A program made the position numbers and the translations under genes. Shown piece after piece: positions 7,392 through 16,428 of a stretch of DNA of 28,287 bases (position 1 is its first letter; each line of letters begins with the position of its first letter). The stretch lies in contig JAFAGO010000043.1 of NCBI GenBank assembly GCA_023422635.1, positions 1 to 28,287 of the forward strand. Reading direction: 5' to 3'. The stretch comes from Bacteroidota bacterium. Lineage in GTDB: Bacteria; Bacteroidota; Bacteroidia; Flavobacteriales; Weeksellaceae. Under the pieces are notes generated by a model that was given only the letters and a program-made list of their open reading frames with translations, was not told the DNA's origin and did no database searches.

Positions 7392-10300
7392 ATGAAGAAG
7401 TTTAGCGAATATAAAAATCTAAATCTGGTAAGCGTTGCTGAAGAAGTTACCGCATTCTGGAACAATCACGAAACCTTTAAAAAATCTGTAGAAAACAGAA
7501 AAGGAAAACCCGAATTTGTTTTTTATGAAGGTCCACCTTCTGCTAACGGAATGCCCGGAATTCACCACGTGATGGCGAGAGCAATTAAGGATATTTTTTG
7601 CCGTTTCCAAACTCAGAACGGAAAACAAGTCTTTCGGAAAGCAGGTTGGGACACGCACGGACTTCCCGTAGAACTTGGCGTTGAAAAAGAACTCGGCATT
7701 ACCAAAGAAGACATCGGAAAGAAAATTTCCGTTGAAGAATACAACCAAGCGTGCCGCGAAGCCGTAATGCGCTACACCGACGTTTGGAACGACCTTACCG
7801 AAAAAATCGGATATTGGGTAGATCTTGAACATCCGTACATTACGTACAAACCCAAATACATGGAAACCGTTTGGTGGCTACTGAAACAATTGTACGATAA
7901 AAAATTATTGTACAAAGGTTACACCATACAACCCTATTCGCCAAAAGCAGGAACAGGACTTTCCTCGCACGAACTTAATCAGCCCGGAACCTATCGCGAT
8001 GTTTCAGATACCACCATTGTGGCACAATTTGAAATTAAAAAGGCACCAGAAAATGCAAGCGCAACATGGAAAGAAATTTCTAAAATAGCGTATCCAGAAT
8101 CCGAAATCAATAGCGATGAAATTGCTGGCGCAAGCTGTGGCGGCGCATTACATTGGGAAGAATTCGACTCGGAAAAACAACAACCCAAAGTATATTTTCT
8201 GGCATGGACGACCACTCCTTGGACGTTGCCTTCTAACACCGCATTGGCTGTTGGAAAAAATATCGATTATGTTTTGGTGAAAACCTTCAACCAGTATACG
8301 TTTGAACCGATTTACATTATTCTTGCAAAAGTTCTTTTGCAGAAAAATTTCGGAAAAAAATATGAAGAAGGCACCGATGAAGATTTGAATAACTACAAAG
8401 AAGACGATAAAAAAATCCCTTATCAAATTTTAAAGGAATTTAAAGGAGAAGATTTGATCGGAATTCAATATCAACAGCTTGTTCCGTGGTTTGCTCCAGA
8501 CGAAAATCCAGAAAATGCATTCCGCGTTATTTCAGGAGATTTCGTTACCACTGAAGATGGTACGGGAATCGTTCACATTGCGCCCACTTTTGGTGCGGAT
8601 GATGCACGTGTTGCCAAAGAAGCAGGAATTCCGCCAATGTTGGTGAAAGACGAAAACGACAACCTTGTTCCACTCGTAGATCTACAAGGGAAATTTATTA
8701 AAGGAGAAAATGTTCCTGAACTTTTCGCCGGCAAATACATCAAAAACGAATATTACGACGACGGTACCGCTCCCGAAAAATCCTGGGATGTGGAACTTGC
8801 CATCCTCCTCAAAACCGAAAATAAAGCATTTAAGGTTGAAAAATATTCGCACTCCTATCCGCATTGCTGGAGAACCGATAAACCCGTTTTGTACTATCCA
8901 CTTGATTCATGGTTTGTAAAAATGACAGCCGTAAAAGACCGTTTGGTAGAACTGAATAAAGGCATTAACTGGAAACCAAAAGCAACCGGAGAAGGCCGTT
9001 TTGCCAATTGGCTGGAAAACGTAAACGATTGGAATCTTTCTCGTTCAAGATATTGGGGAATTCCTTTACCTATTTGGAGAACAGAAGATTTGAAGGAAGA
9101 AAAAATCATCGGATCGGTGGAAGAAATCTACAACGAAATTGAAAAATCAATCTCCGCAGGCTTCATGACCGAAAATCCATTCAAAGGTTTTGAGATCGGA
9201 AATATGGCCGAAGAAAATTACGACCAAATTGATCTTCATAAAAATATTGTCGACAAAGTGATTTTAGTTTCCGAAAGTGGAAAACCAATGAAACGCGAAA
9301 CCGACTTAATCGACGTTTGGTTCGATTCAGGATCAATGCCTTACGCACAATTGCATTATCCTTTTGAAAACAAAGAATTGATTGATGATAAGAAAGCGTA
9401 TCCTGCAGATTTTATCGCAGAAGGAGTTGACCAAACACGTGGTTGGTTTTATACTTTACACGCAATCGCGACAACCGTTTTTGATTCCGTTGCCTATAAA
9501 AATGTAGTTTCAAACGGTTTAGTTCTTGACAAAAACGGACAAAAAATGTCCAAACGTTTGGGAAATGCCGTTGATCCTTTTACAACGCTTTCCAAATACG
9601 GACCCGATGCAACACGTTGGTACATGATTTCCAACGCAAATCCTTGGGAAAATTTAAAATTTGACGTAGAAGGAATTGATGAAGTCAGAAGAAAATTCTT
9701 CGGAACTTTATACAACACCTATTCGTTCTTTGCTTTGTATGCCAATGTTGATGGATTTAATTACACCGAAGCAGAAGTTGAAAACAGACCAGAAATTGAC
9801 CGCTGGATTCTATCTGAACTCAATCTCCTCATTAAAGAAGTTAAAGCCAATTACGAAGATTACGAACCCACAAAAGTAGCACGACTAATCAATTCGTTTG
9901 TAAATGATAATCTCTCTAACTGGTATGTAAGATTATGCAGAAGACGTTTCTGGAAAGGCGATTATTCTGCAGATAAAATTTCTGCATATCAAACCTTGTA
10001 CACTTGTTTGGAAACCGTTGCAAAACTTTCCGCTCCAATTGCGCCATTCTTTATGGATCAATTGTTCCAGGACTTGAATGCGGTTACCAGAAAAGATGCA
10101 GCAGAAAGCGTTCACCTATCCGATTTCCCTGTGGTAAACGAAAGTTTAATTGATACCGATTTGGTAGAAAAAACACATTTGGCGCAACAAATCACTTCCA
10201 TGGTGTTTTCATTAAGAAAGAAAGAAAACATCAAAGTTCGTCAACCTTTACAAAAAGTAATGATTCCTGTTTTAGATTCAAAAACAGAAAGTCAAATTAA

Positions 10301-10892
10301 AGCAGTATCCGATCTTATTCAGCAAGAAGTAAATGTTAAGGAACTTCAACTGATCAATGCAGATGAAGCCGCGGATTTAATTGTGAAACAAATTAAACCA
10401 AATTTCAAGGCGCTCGGTCCAAAACTTGGGAAAGATATGAAAACCGTTGCAGGAGAAATTTCTGCCTTTACCAACGAACAAATTGCTCAGTTGGAAAAAG
10501 AGGGAAAAATTGACGTTTCTGGCTACGAAATAACAACAGATGACGTTGAAATTTTCACAAAAGACATTCCTGGTTGGACGGTAGCGAGCGAAGGAAAACT
10601 TACCGTTGCGCTTGATTTAACAATAACCGACGAATTAAAATCTGAAGGAATTGCAAGAGAATTCATTAACAGAATTCAAAATCTGAGAAAAGAAAGCGAT
10701 TTTGATTTAACCGACAGAATTTCAATTCAGTTAGAGGAAGAAACCCCTTTCCGAAAAGAACTTATCAACAATGAGCAGTATATTGCTGCAGAAGTGTTGT
10801 CGGATAAAATAGAATTTGTAAATTCACTTCCAATTTTTAACGAAATCGACATCGATGATGTTATATTTAAAGTAAATATTAACAAAAAATGA
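7392..10892 (+). CDS. ileS: Isoleucyl-tRNA synthetase, IleRS2 type with GXHH signature
   Basis: Class Ia synthetase of 1166 residues that charges tRNA-Ile and edits misactivated valine. Seen: the nucleotide-binding signature as GMPGIHHV (G56-I57-H58-H59), the editing-domain segment WTTTPWTLPSNTALAVG near 272-288, DVWFDSGSMPYA near 640, and the second ATP loop K718-M-S-K-R722. The C-terminus lacks the zinc-binding cysteines of the common bacterial IleRS1, which together with the length puts it in the IleRS2 (eukaryote-like) group. The usual HxGH signature is rearranged to GxHH, a variant known in some IleRS2 enzymes and linked there to very high mupirocin resistance. No T-box leader is seen. 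The gene precedes the dksA-like gene by 73 bp. Confidence 0.98.
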   Translation: MKKFSEYKNLNLVSVAEEVTAFWNNHETFKKSVENRKGKPEFVFYEGPPSANGMPGIHHVMARAIKDIFCRFQTQNGKQVFRKAGWDTHGLPVELGVEKELGITKEDIGKKISVEEYNQACREAVMRYTDVWNDLTEKIGYWVDLEHPYITYKPKYMETVWWLLKQLYDKKLLYKGYTIQPYSPKAGTGLSSHELNQPGTYRDVSDTTIVAQFEIKKAPENASATWKEISKIAYPESEINSDEIAGASCGGALHWEEFDSEKQQPKVYFLAWTTTPWTLPSNTALAVGKNIDYVLVKTFNQYTFEPIYIILAKVLLQKNFGKKYEEGTDEDLNNYKEDDKKIPYQILKEFKGEDLIGIQYQQLVPWFAPDENPENAFRVISGDFVTTEDGTGIVHIAPTFGADDARVAKEAGIPPMLVKDENDNLVPLVDLQGKFIKGENVPELFAGKYIKNEYYDDGTAPEKSWDVELAILLKTENKAFKVEKYSHSYPHCWRTDKPVLYYPLDSWFVKMTAVKDRLVELNKGINWKPKATGEGRFANWLENVNDWNLSRSRYWGIPLPIWRTEDLKEEKIIGSVEEIYNEIEKSISAGFMTENPFKGFEIGNMAEENYDQIDLHKNIVDKVILVSESGKPMKRETDLIDVWFDSGSMPYAQLHYPFENKELIDDKKAYPADFIAEGVDQTRGWFYTLHAIATTVFDSVAYKNVVSNGLVLDKNGQKMSKRLGNAVDPFTTLSKYGPDATRWYMISNANPWENLKFDVEGIDEVRRKFFGTLYNTYSFFALYANVDGFNYTEAEVENRPEIDRWILSELNLLIKEVKANYEDYEPTKVARLINSFVNDNLSNWYVRLCRRRFWKGDYSADKISAYQTLYTCLETVAKLSAPIAPFFMDQLFQDLNAVTRKDAAESVHLSDFPVVNESLIDTDLVEKTHLAQQITSMVFSLRKKENIKVRQPLQKVMIPVLDSKTESQIKAVSDLIQQEVNVKELQLINADEAADLIVKQIKPNFKALGPKLGKDMKTVAGEISAFTNEQIAQLEKEGKIDVSGYEITTDDVEIFTKDIPGWTVASEGKLTVALDLTITDELKSEGIAREFINRIQNLRKESDFDLTDRISIQLEEETPFRKELINNEQYIAAEVLSDKIEFVNSLPIFNEIDIDDVIFKVNINKK

Positions 10893-10947
10893 TGATGTGG
10901 TAATGTGCTGATGCGATGATTGAGATCACCGGATTAACACATCTTCA
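10890..10947. repeat. GATG-rich inverted repeat at the ileS stop
   Basis: The 73-bp gap begins with imperfect GATG/ATGTG units that overlap the ileS stop codon. TGATGATGTGGT (10890-10901) and AACACATCTTCA (10936-10947) are inverted copies matching at 10 of 12 positions. This resembles the GATGTG-type intergenic repeats of flavobacterial genomes. There is no T run, so it is not an obvious terminator. Confidence 0.4.
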
Positions 10948-10965
10948 AAAAACACATTTAAGATT

Positions 10966-11346
10966 ATGGCAGAAGAAAGAGTACGCTACAGCGATGCTGA
11001 ATTACAAGAATTTAGGCAAATTATTCAAGAAAAAATAGATAAAGCAGAGAAGGATCTATCGTTAATTAACGAAAGTTTTATTAACGACCAGAATAACGGA
11101 ACGGATGATACTTCCCCTACTTTTAAAGCTTTTGAAGAAGGTGCAGAAACGTTGAGTAAAGAGCAAAATGCAATTCTTGCAGGACGTCAAGAAAAATTTA
11201 TTCGCGATTTGAAGCACGCTTTAATTCGCATCCAAAACAAAACCTACGGCGTATGTAGAGTAACGGGGAAACTCATCCCAAAAGAACGTTTAAAAGCAGT
11301 TCCTCACGCCACATTAAGTATCGAGGCAAAAAATATGCAGCGATAA
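10966..11346 (+). CDS. TraR/DksA-family protein with a degenerate zinc finger
   Basis: A 126-residue protein resembling DksA-type factors, which enter the RNA polymerase secondary channel and modulate initiation, often together with ppGpp. An N-terminal helical hairpin spans about residues 9-90, with an acidic turn around NNGTDDTSP (43-51). The C-terminal domain reads YGVCRVTGKLIPKERLKAVPHAT. Only one cysteine (C97) remains where DksA has a four-cysteine zinc finger, so zinc is probably not bound. The C-terminal globular outline and the IPKERL helix are still recognisable. It follows ileS and precedes lspA, an order that also occurs in other flavobacteria as far as I recall. A strong hairpin separates it from lspA. 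Confidence 0.88.
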   Translation: MAEERVRYSDAELQEFRQIIQEKIDKAEKDLSLINESFINDQNNGTDDTSPTFKAFEEGAETLSKEQNAILAGRQEKFIRDLKHALIRIQNKTYGVCRVTGKLIPKERLKAVPHATLSIEAKNMQR

Positions 11347-11367
11347 ATTTGTAACCTTACAACCAAC

Positions 11368-11419
11368 AATGTACAAAGTTTTGATGTTCTTTACGGAATA
11401 TTGAACTTTGTACATTTTT
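11368..11419 (+). terminator. Long-armed terminator-like hairpin between dksA-like gene and lspA
   Basis: AATGTACAAAGTT (11368-11380) and AACTTTGTACATT (11404-11416) are perfect 13-bp inverted arms. The 23-nt loop contains a further short stem (ATGTTC with GAATAT). A T5 run (11415-11419) follows. It ends 17 bp before lspA. Confidence 0.65.
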
Positions 11420-11436
11420 AGTTTATATAAATTTTT

Positions 11437-12075
11437 ATGAAGAAAATAGCATTCGTAACCCTTCTAATTCTTTTGATTGATCAAGCTTCAAAGTTTTACA
11501 TTAAAACCCATTTTTCTTTGGGCGAAAGCATTAGCGTTTTGCCAGGTTTCAAACTCACATTTGTTGAAAATCCAGGGATGGCATATGGTTTTCAGTTTGG
11601 TGGACTTTTAGGGAAATACGCACTGGTTTTAATCCGTATTGTGCTTATTGGTTTTATGGTGTATTTATTTAGAAAATGGCTAAAAGCAGGTTCATCGAAC
11701 TACCTCATCATTCCCATGGCAATGATTTTTGCTGGGGCAATCGGAAACTTAATCGATGGCATGTTGTATGGATTAATTTTCGATTCTGGAACAGTTTTCG
11801 ACGAATCGGTACAGCGATGGATCGATTACGATGGCGTTTCGCAACTCGTACCCTTTGGGCAAGGATATTCTCATTTTATGAAAGGTTGTGTTGTCGATAT
11901 GCTGCATTTCCCATTGGTGGATTGGTGGGTTCCTGAAAGTTGGCCAATCATCGGCGGAAAACACATTGAATTCTTTAAATATATTTTTAATGTTGCCGAC
12001 TCGGCGATTACTGTTGGCGCTGTATTGCTGTTTATTTTCAGAAAGAAAGCTTTTCCCAACGGCGTAGATTTTTAG
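11437..12075 (+). CDS. lspA: Lipoprotein signal peptidase (signal peptidase II)
   Basis: Inner-membrane aspartyl protease that removes signal peptides from diacylglyceryl-modified prolipoproteins. The 212-residue chain has four hydrophobic segments (about 4-17, 58-78, 90-113 and 178-201). Seen: LIDQASKF near 13-20, VENPGMAYGF near 43-52, AGAIGNLID near 99-107, and the two catalytic aspartates in CVVDMLHFP (D154) and FNVADSAIT (D188). It is longer than the 160-170 residues common elsewhere because of an insertion at about 114-150, before the first catalytic Asp. Such an insertion is usual in Bacteroidota homologues. Confidence 0.97.
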   Translation: MKKIAFVTLLILLIDQASKFYIKTHFSLGESISVLPGFKLTFVENPGMAYGFQFGGLLGKYALVLIRIVLIGFMVYLFRKWLKAGSSNYLIIPMAMIFAGAIGNLIDGMLYGLIFDSGTVFDESVQRWIDYDGVSQLVPFGQGYSHFMKGCVVDMLHFPLVDWWVPESWPIIGGKHIEFFKYIFNVADSAITVGAVLLFIFRKKAFPNGVDF

Positions 12076-12298
12076 TGCATCTTAAAAATATTTCATTCGT
12101 CCGAATATTTTGAAAGCAATTTTCTTTTATCCTTTTTAATGAATTTGAAAGTAATCGACCTTTAAAACAATATTCATTGTAAAGAACAGAATTCGTGAGA
12201 AGAGATCATTCCAAATTTTAGTTTTGAGAATTCCGTTTCTCAACACAATTCCATTTACACAGAACCTCTTGAAATTTTACAGAGATTTTTCTTTTCTG

Positions 12299-12306
12299 TA
12301 TTTTTG
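12299..12306 (+). promoter_or_regulatory. -7 promoter element of trpS
   Basis: TATTTTTG matches TAnnTTTG and lies 29 bp before the trpS ATG. The -33 element is unclear. A 7-bp inverted repeat (12224-12230 with 12237-12243) lies about 55 bp upstream and has no known role. The 260 bp between lspA and trpS hold no gene. Confidence 0.5.
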
Positions 12307-12335
12307 TAGAACAAATTCAAAACTCAACATTTAAA

Positions 12336-13304
12336 ATGTCACGCATCTTAACAGGCATTCAAGCAACCGGAACTCCACATTTAGGAAATCTTTTAGGCGC
12401 TATTATTCCCGCCATTGAATTATCTAAAAAAGCAGAAAACGAATCCTTTTTATTTATCGCAAATCTGCACTCTTTAACGCAAATTAAAAACGCAGCAGAA
12501 CTCAAACAAAATACATACGAAATTGCGGCAGCTTGGCTTGCTTGCGGTTTGGATACCGAGAAAACATTTTTCTACAGACAAAGTGATATTCCTGAAACAT
12601 GCGAATTAGCTTGGTATTTAGATTGTTTTTTTCCTTTTCAAAGGTTAACCTTAGCGCATTCTTTCAAGGATAAAGCAGATCGTTTAAGCGACGTAAATGC
12701 TGGACTTTTCAATTACCCCATTTTAATGGCTGCGGATATTTTGTTGTACGATGCAGAAATAGTTCCTGTAGGTAAAGATCAACTTCAACACCTTGAAATT
12801 ACACGCGATGTTGCAGAAAGATTCAATCGCCAAATGGGAGATGTTTTTGTGCTTCCACAAGCAGAACTTCAAGAAAACACCAAATATGTTCCCGGAACGG
12901 ACGGTAGAAAAATGTCGAAATCGATAGGTAATATCATCAATATTTTTCTTCCAGAAAAAGAACTTAAGAAACAAGTGATGAGTATTGAAACGGATTCTAA
13001 AACATTAGAAGAGCCAAAAGATCCATCCACAGATAAAGTTTTTGCAATTTATGAACTGATTGCAACGCCAGAACAAACCGAAGCGTTACGCAACAAATAT
13101 CTTGCAGGAAACTTTGGTTATGGCCACGCTAAAAAAGAGTTGTTGGAACTAATTTTAAATCGTTTTGAAACCGAGAGAGAGCGTTTTAATTACTACATGA
13201 ACAATTTACCAGAATTGGAAGAAAAGCTTCAAGAAGGAGCTGCAAAAACAAGAACAATTGCGCAAAACACGATGGTAAGGGTTCGTGAAAGTTTAGGCGT
13301 TTAG
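12336..13304 (+). CDS. trpS: Tryptophanyl-tRNA synthetase
   Basis: Class Ic synthetase of 322 residues that charges tRNA-Trp. The start MSRILTGIQATGTPHLGN contains the HIGH-type signature (TPHLGN, about residues 13-18). Further motifs are DILLYDAEIVPVGKDQLQHLEITRD, with the substrate-binding loop, near 131-155, and K192-M-S-K-S196. Length is normal for the family. It has its own -7 element and no tryptophan leader ORF that I could find. Confidence 0.97.
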   Translation: MSRILTGIQATGTPHLGNLLGAIIPAIELSKKAENESFLFIANLHSLTQIKNAAELKQNTYEIAAAWLACGLDTEKTFFYRQSDIPETCELAWYLDCFFPFQRLTLAHSFKDKADRLSDVNAGLFNYPILMAADILLYDAEIVPVGKDQLQHLEITRDVAERFNRQMGDVFVLPQAELQENTKYVPGTDGRKMSKSIGNIINIFLPEKELKKQVMSIETDSKTLEEPKDPSTDKVFAIYELIATPEQTEALRNKYLAGNFGYGHAKKELLELILNRFETERERFNYYMNNLPELEEKLQEGAAKTRTIAQNTMVRVRESLGV

Positions 13305-13355
13305 CATTCAATTTAAATTCCGTAATTTAATCTTTCAATCCTCATTTTAACTTTA

Positions 13356-14789
13356 TTGAAAAAGAGTTATACCTTTCGAAACCGAATATTCATCGCGCTA
13401 TTATTGGTCAATATTTTTTTTGTATCCGTAATGGCGTATTTGAATTTCTACCAAAATTCACAAGCGTACCGACAAAATAAAATACGCGATATTGAACGCT
13501 TAAACAGCCGAATTGCCGAAACGTTCGATTATATTTCGAGTACGCATGCATTAGAAGGAAACTCTTTTTCCAATATTAGCGATTTATATGATGACCGTGT
13601 TTTTGAGCTCGCTAAAATTTACAATACTAACATCAATATTTACGATTTAAAAGGGAATTTGGTTGCAAGCAACCGAAATTCTACAGGAGTTTTAAATAGC
13701 GTAGTTCTGAAAGAATTAAAATCGTACGATCAATTTACTCAAGACAGTACGATTGCCAATAACAATCATACTTTATACAACTCTTTTGCGTACATCAAAG
13801 AAAGCAAAACTCCCGTTGCCATTCTCAATACACAAAACATCATCAATAAAGAATCTGTAGTGATCCAAAGCATGGCTATGCTGAAACATTACTTTCTTAT
13901 TGTAATTATCGTTTTGGTTTTAAGTGGATTTGTAGCGTGGTTTATTTCAAAAAATTTAACAAAGAAAATCGAAGATATTTCTCAAACATTAGAGAAAACA
14001 CACGTTGCATCCCTCGATCAACCGATTGAATACGCTCAGCAAGATGAAGTAAAACCTTTGGTGGATGCTTACAATTCGATGTTAGGAAAATTGCAAACCC
14101 AAACATTCGAACTTCAGAAAAACGAGCGTGAAGAAGCGTGGAAAGAAATGGCAAAACAAGTTGCCCACGAAATCAATAATCCTTTAACACCCCTACGTTT
14201 AACCATTCAAAACTTCCATAAAAGATTTAAAAATGATGATCCGGAGAACGATAAAAAAGTAAAACTACTTACCGAAACGGTTGTTCACCAAATTGATATT
14301 ATTTCTTCCATCACGAAATCTTTCTCTGATTTTGCAAAAATGCCCGTTCATATTAAAAATGAAATCGACGTTGTTGAAACCATCAGAAGAAGTGTAGATA
14401 TTTTTCCGCCAACGATAGTGTTCTTTTCTACCAACACCGAATTTTTACACTATAAAATGGATCCGCTGTATTTAACTCGTATCATCACCAATATTGTAAA
14501 AAATGGAATACAAGCGATCCCATATAACCGAAATAAACAAATCAACGTAACATTAACAGACGCTTCAGGAAATTTTCTAATCACGATTTCGGATAACGGA
14601 AACGGGATTCCGGAAGAAATTGGAGAAAAAGTTTTCAATGCGAATTTCACCACAAAATCAACCGGAACTGGTGTAGGTTTGTCGATGGTAAAAAAAATCG
14701 TTGAAGATTACAAAGGTCAAATTTGGTTTGAAAGTATTGCTGATACGGGCACAACTTTCTACATACAGTTTCCGAAACTGCAATCGTAA
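13356..14789 (+). CDS. Membrane sensor histidine kinase (NtrY-like)
   Basis: A 477-residue kinase. The start is TTG at 13356: the first in-frame ATG (residue 26) would destroy the first membrane helix (about 10-28). A sensor region faces the periplasm (about 30-175), followed by a second helix (about 178-197), a HAMP domain (about 200-250), a DHp domain with QVAHEINNPLTPLRL (H271), and a GHKL ATPase with an N box (IVKNGIQAI, N383), G1 (DNGNGIPE, 413-420) and G2 (GTGVGLSMVKKI, 437-448). The HEINNPLTP phosphorylation box is typical of the NtrY/NtrB group. No response regulator lies beside it, so the partner is encoded elsewhere. The next gene begins 17 bp downstream, which suggests co-transcription. 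Confidence 0.93.
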   Translation: MKKSYTFRNRIFIALLLVNIFFVSVMAYLNFYQNSQAYRQNKIRDIERLNSRIAETFDYISSTHALEGNSFSNISDLYDDRVFELAKIYNTNINIYDLKGNLVASNRNSTGVLNSVVLKELKSYDQFTQDSTIANNNHTLYNSFAYIKESKTPVAILNTQNIINKESVVIQSMAMLKHYFLIVIIVLVLSGFVAWFISKNLTKKIEDISQTLEKTHVASLDQPIEYAQQDEVKPLVDAYNSMLGKLQTQTFELQKNEREEAWKEMAKQVAHEINNPLTPLRLTIQNFHKRFKNDDPENDKKVKLLTETVVHQIDIISSITKSFSDFAKMPVHIKNEIDVVETIRRSVDIFPPTIVFFSTNTEFLHYKMDPLYLTRIITNIVKNGIQAIPYNRNKQINVTLTDASGNFLITISDNGNGIPEEIGEKVFNANFTTKSTGTGVGLSMVKKIVEDYKGQIWFESIADTGTTFYIQFPKLQS

Positions 14790-14806
14790 TCCCCCAAAAC
14801 AATTAC

Positions 14807-15721
14807 ATGAAAAATACGCTTATAATTATACTTTCGGTTTTAGTGGTGGCACTCGCCGGCTATCTTTTTTACGACAATTTAAACAAAGGTTTATCTGTTG
14901 CTGAAGTAAAAAGCGAACTTAGCGACTTGAAAACGGATTACGAATACATTCAAAAAGATTTAGAAATGAATCTTAATTCTTTGAAAATCAGTAATAATAT
15001 CATTTTCACACAAAAGAAAAAAATAGAAAATATTCTGAAGAAAAGTAACATTACCGAAACTGAACTCGAGGAAGCAAAACGCCTTATGCGAAGTATTTCA
15101 ATGAGTGTTTTAGAGCAATATCAAACCAACGTAAAATATTTAGAAGAAGAAAAGCAAAAGCTTACTTTGGAGAGTGATGCAACAGAAGTTCAACTCGATG
15201 TTTTGAACAAAAAAATCAAGAATATTGAACTTCTAAAAAATGAAATCAATACCAAATATATTTACGAAAAAAACGAATCTGCAAAGAAAACCAAATTGTT
15301 AGGTTACGCATCCAACCTTTCGCTTTCGAACTTCTCGCTTCAAGGAATTAAAGTGCGCAACAGCGGTAAAGAGGTAGAAACCGACAAAGCTTCTAGAATC
15401 AATAAAATCCAAGTAAGTTTCGATATTAACGAAAATAAAATTGCAGAATCGGGAATGAAAGAGTTTTTTCTGGTCGTGTTTACGCCCGACGGAAATCTCG
15501 CCACCTTCCAAAATGGAAATCCTGGATCATTTGCTTTAAATGGCAGTAAAATTCCGTATTCCGACCGAATTACTTTCGATTACGAAAAAGGTAAAATTCA
15601 ACATATCCATTTTGAATGGACCAATGATGATTTCAAAAAAGGAAATTACGTAATTGAAGTGTACGAAAACAATCCCAATATGGTAAAGAAAATTGGCGGC
15701 GCGATCAAAAAATTAGAATAG
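14807..15721 (+). CDS. Membrane-anchored coiled-coil protein, unknown function
   Basis: A 304-residue protein. A single N-terminal membrane helix (about 4-22) is followed by a long charged coiled-coil region (about 30-165, rich in Lys, Glu, Asn and Leu). A C-terminal beta-rich domain (about 170-300) contains FSLQGIKVRNSGKEV and the segment EFFLVVFTPDGNLATF. I know of similar Bacteroidota proteins, sometimes annotated as chromosome-partitioning proteins because of the coiled coil, but there is no ATPase motif here to support that name. Only 17 bp separate it from the histidine kinase, so the C-terminal domain could relate to signalling at the envelope. The gene meets the nucleotidase gene tail to tail with a 2-bp gap. 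Confidence 0.85.
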   Translation: MKNTLIIILSVLVVALAGYLFYDNLNKGLSVAEVKSELSDLKTDYEYIQKDLEMNLNSLKISNNIIFTQKKKIENILKKSNITETELEEAKRLMRSISMSVLEQYQTNVKYLEEEKQKLTLESDATEVQLDVLNKKIKNIELLKNEINTKYIYEKNESAKKTKLLGYASNLSLSNFSLQGIKVRNSGKEVETDKASRINKIQVSFDINENKIAESGMKEFFLVVFTPDGNLATFQNGNPGSFALNGSKIPYSDRITFDYEKGKIQHIHFEWTNDDFKKGNYVIEVYENNPNMVKKIGGAIKKLE

Positions 15722-15723
15722 TT

Positions 15724-16422
15724 TTACAGATATTGCTTTAATTCTGGCAGCTTTTTAATGGTAATTAAATCGTCGTGCTGGTAATTATCATCGAAAACAT
15801 CAAAGAAAATAGCTTGCATTCCAAAAGCTCTGGCTCCGTGAATATCGGCAATCCAATCATCGCCAATCATTATGGATTCTTCCGGTTTCGCATTCGCTTT
15901 CCCCAATCCATACGCATAAATTTCTGCTTTTGGTTTACGAATATTAATTTCATCCGCACTCGTAATGGTTTCAAAATAATTCTTAATTCCTGAAAGCTCC
16001 GTTTTCCGAAACGTAACTTCTTGGAAACCGTTTGAAAGCACATGAAGGGTATATGGTTTTTCCGAAAGATATTCCAATATTTCAAATGCTCCAGGAACCA
16101 ACTCATTGTAATTCAGGATTTCATCTAAAAAATTACTTTCGAATTTCTCTGCAAGTTCTTCATCATCAATTCCAAAAAATAGAAAAGAATCGTAGAAACG
16201 GTGTTTGCGTAAATATTCTTTATCAATTTCACCATCTCGAATTTGCGCCCAAAGATTCTCATTAATGGTGAAATATTCTCGGTGGAAATCCTCAAATTCC
16301 AACTGGTGTGCTTCGTAAACTTTTTCTCTTGCAAAAATCTCCTTCAAAGTAAGGTATGCATTTTTACGGTGATCCCAAAGGGTATTATCGAGGTCAAAAA
16401 AAATATGCCTTATATTTTCCAT
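15724..16422 (-). CDS. YjjG-type HAD-superfamily nucleotidase
   Basis: HAD-IA hydrolase of 232 residues, closest in pattern to YjjG (pyrimidine 5'-nucleotidase acting on non-canonical nucleotides). Seen: motif I DLDNTLWDHR (nucleophile D10, general acid D12), motif II LSNGF, motif III Lys in IRKPKAEIY, and motif IV MIGDDWIADI. A helical cap lies between motifs I and II. The frame opens at 16431, but the ATG at 16422 (MENIRHIFFDLD) gives the normal family N-terminus. A TACATTTG -7 element sits only 6 bp before that ATG, so the mRNA may have almost no leader. Confidence 0.9.
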   Translation of the reverse strand: MENIRHIFFDLDNTLWDHRKNAYLTLKEIFAREKVYEAHQLEFEDFHREYFTINENLWAQIRDGEIDKEYLRKHRFYDSFLFFGIDDEELAEKFESNFLDEILNYNELVPGAFEILEYLSEKPYTLHVLSNGFQEVTFRKTELSGIKNYFETITSADEINIRKPKAEIYAYGLGKANAKPEESIMIGDDWIADIHGARAFGMQAIFFDVFDDNYQHDDLITIKKLPELKQYL

Positions 16423-16428
16423 AAGGCA

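Noticed and set aside
12085..12111. Hairpin AAAATATT/AATATTTT after lspA as a terminator
   Set aside because: The stem is entirely A-T with an 11-nt loop and a poor T run. Too weak to call.
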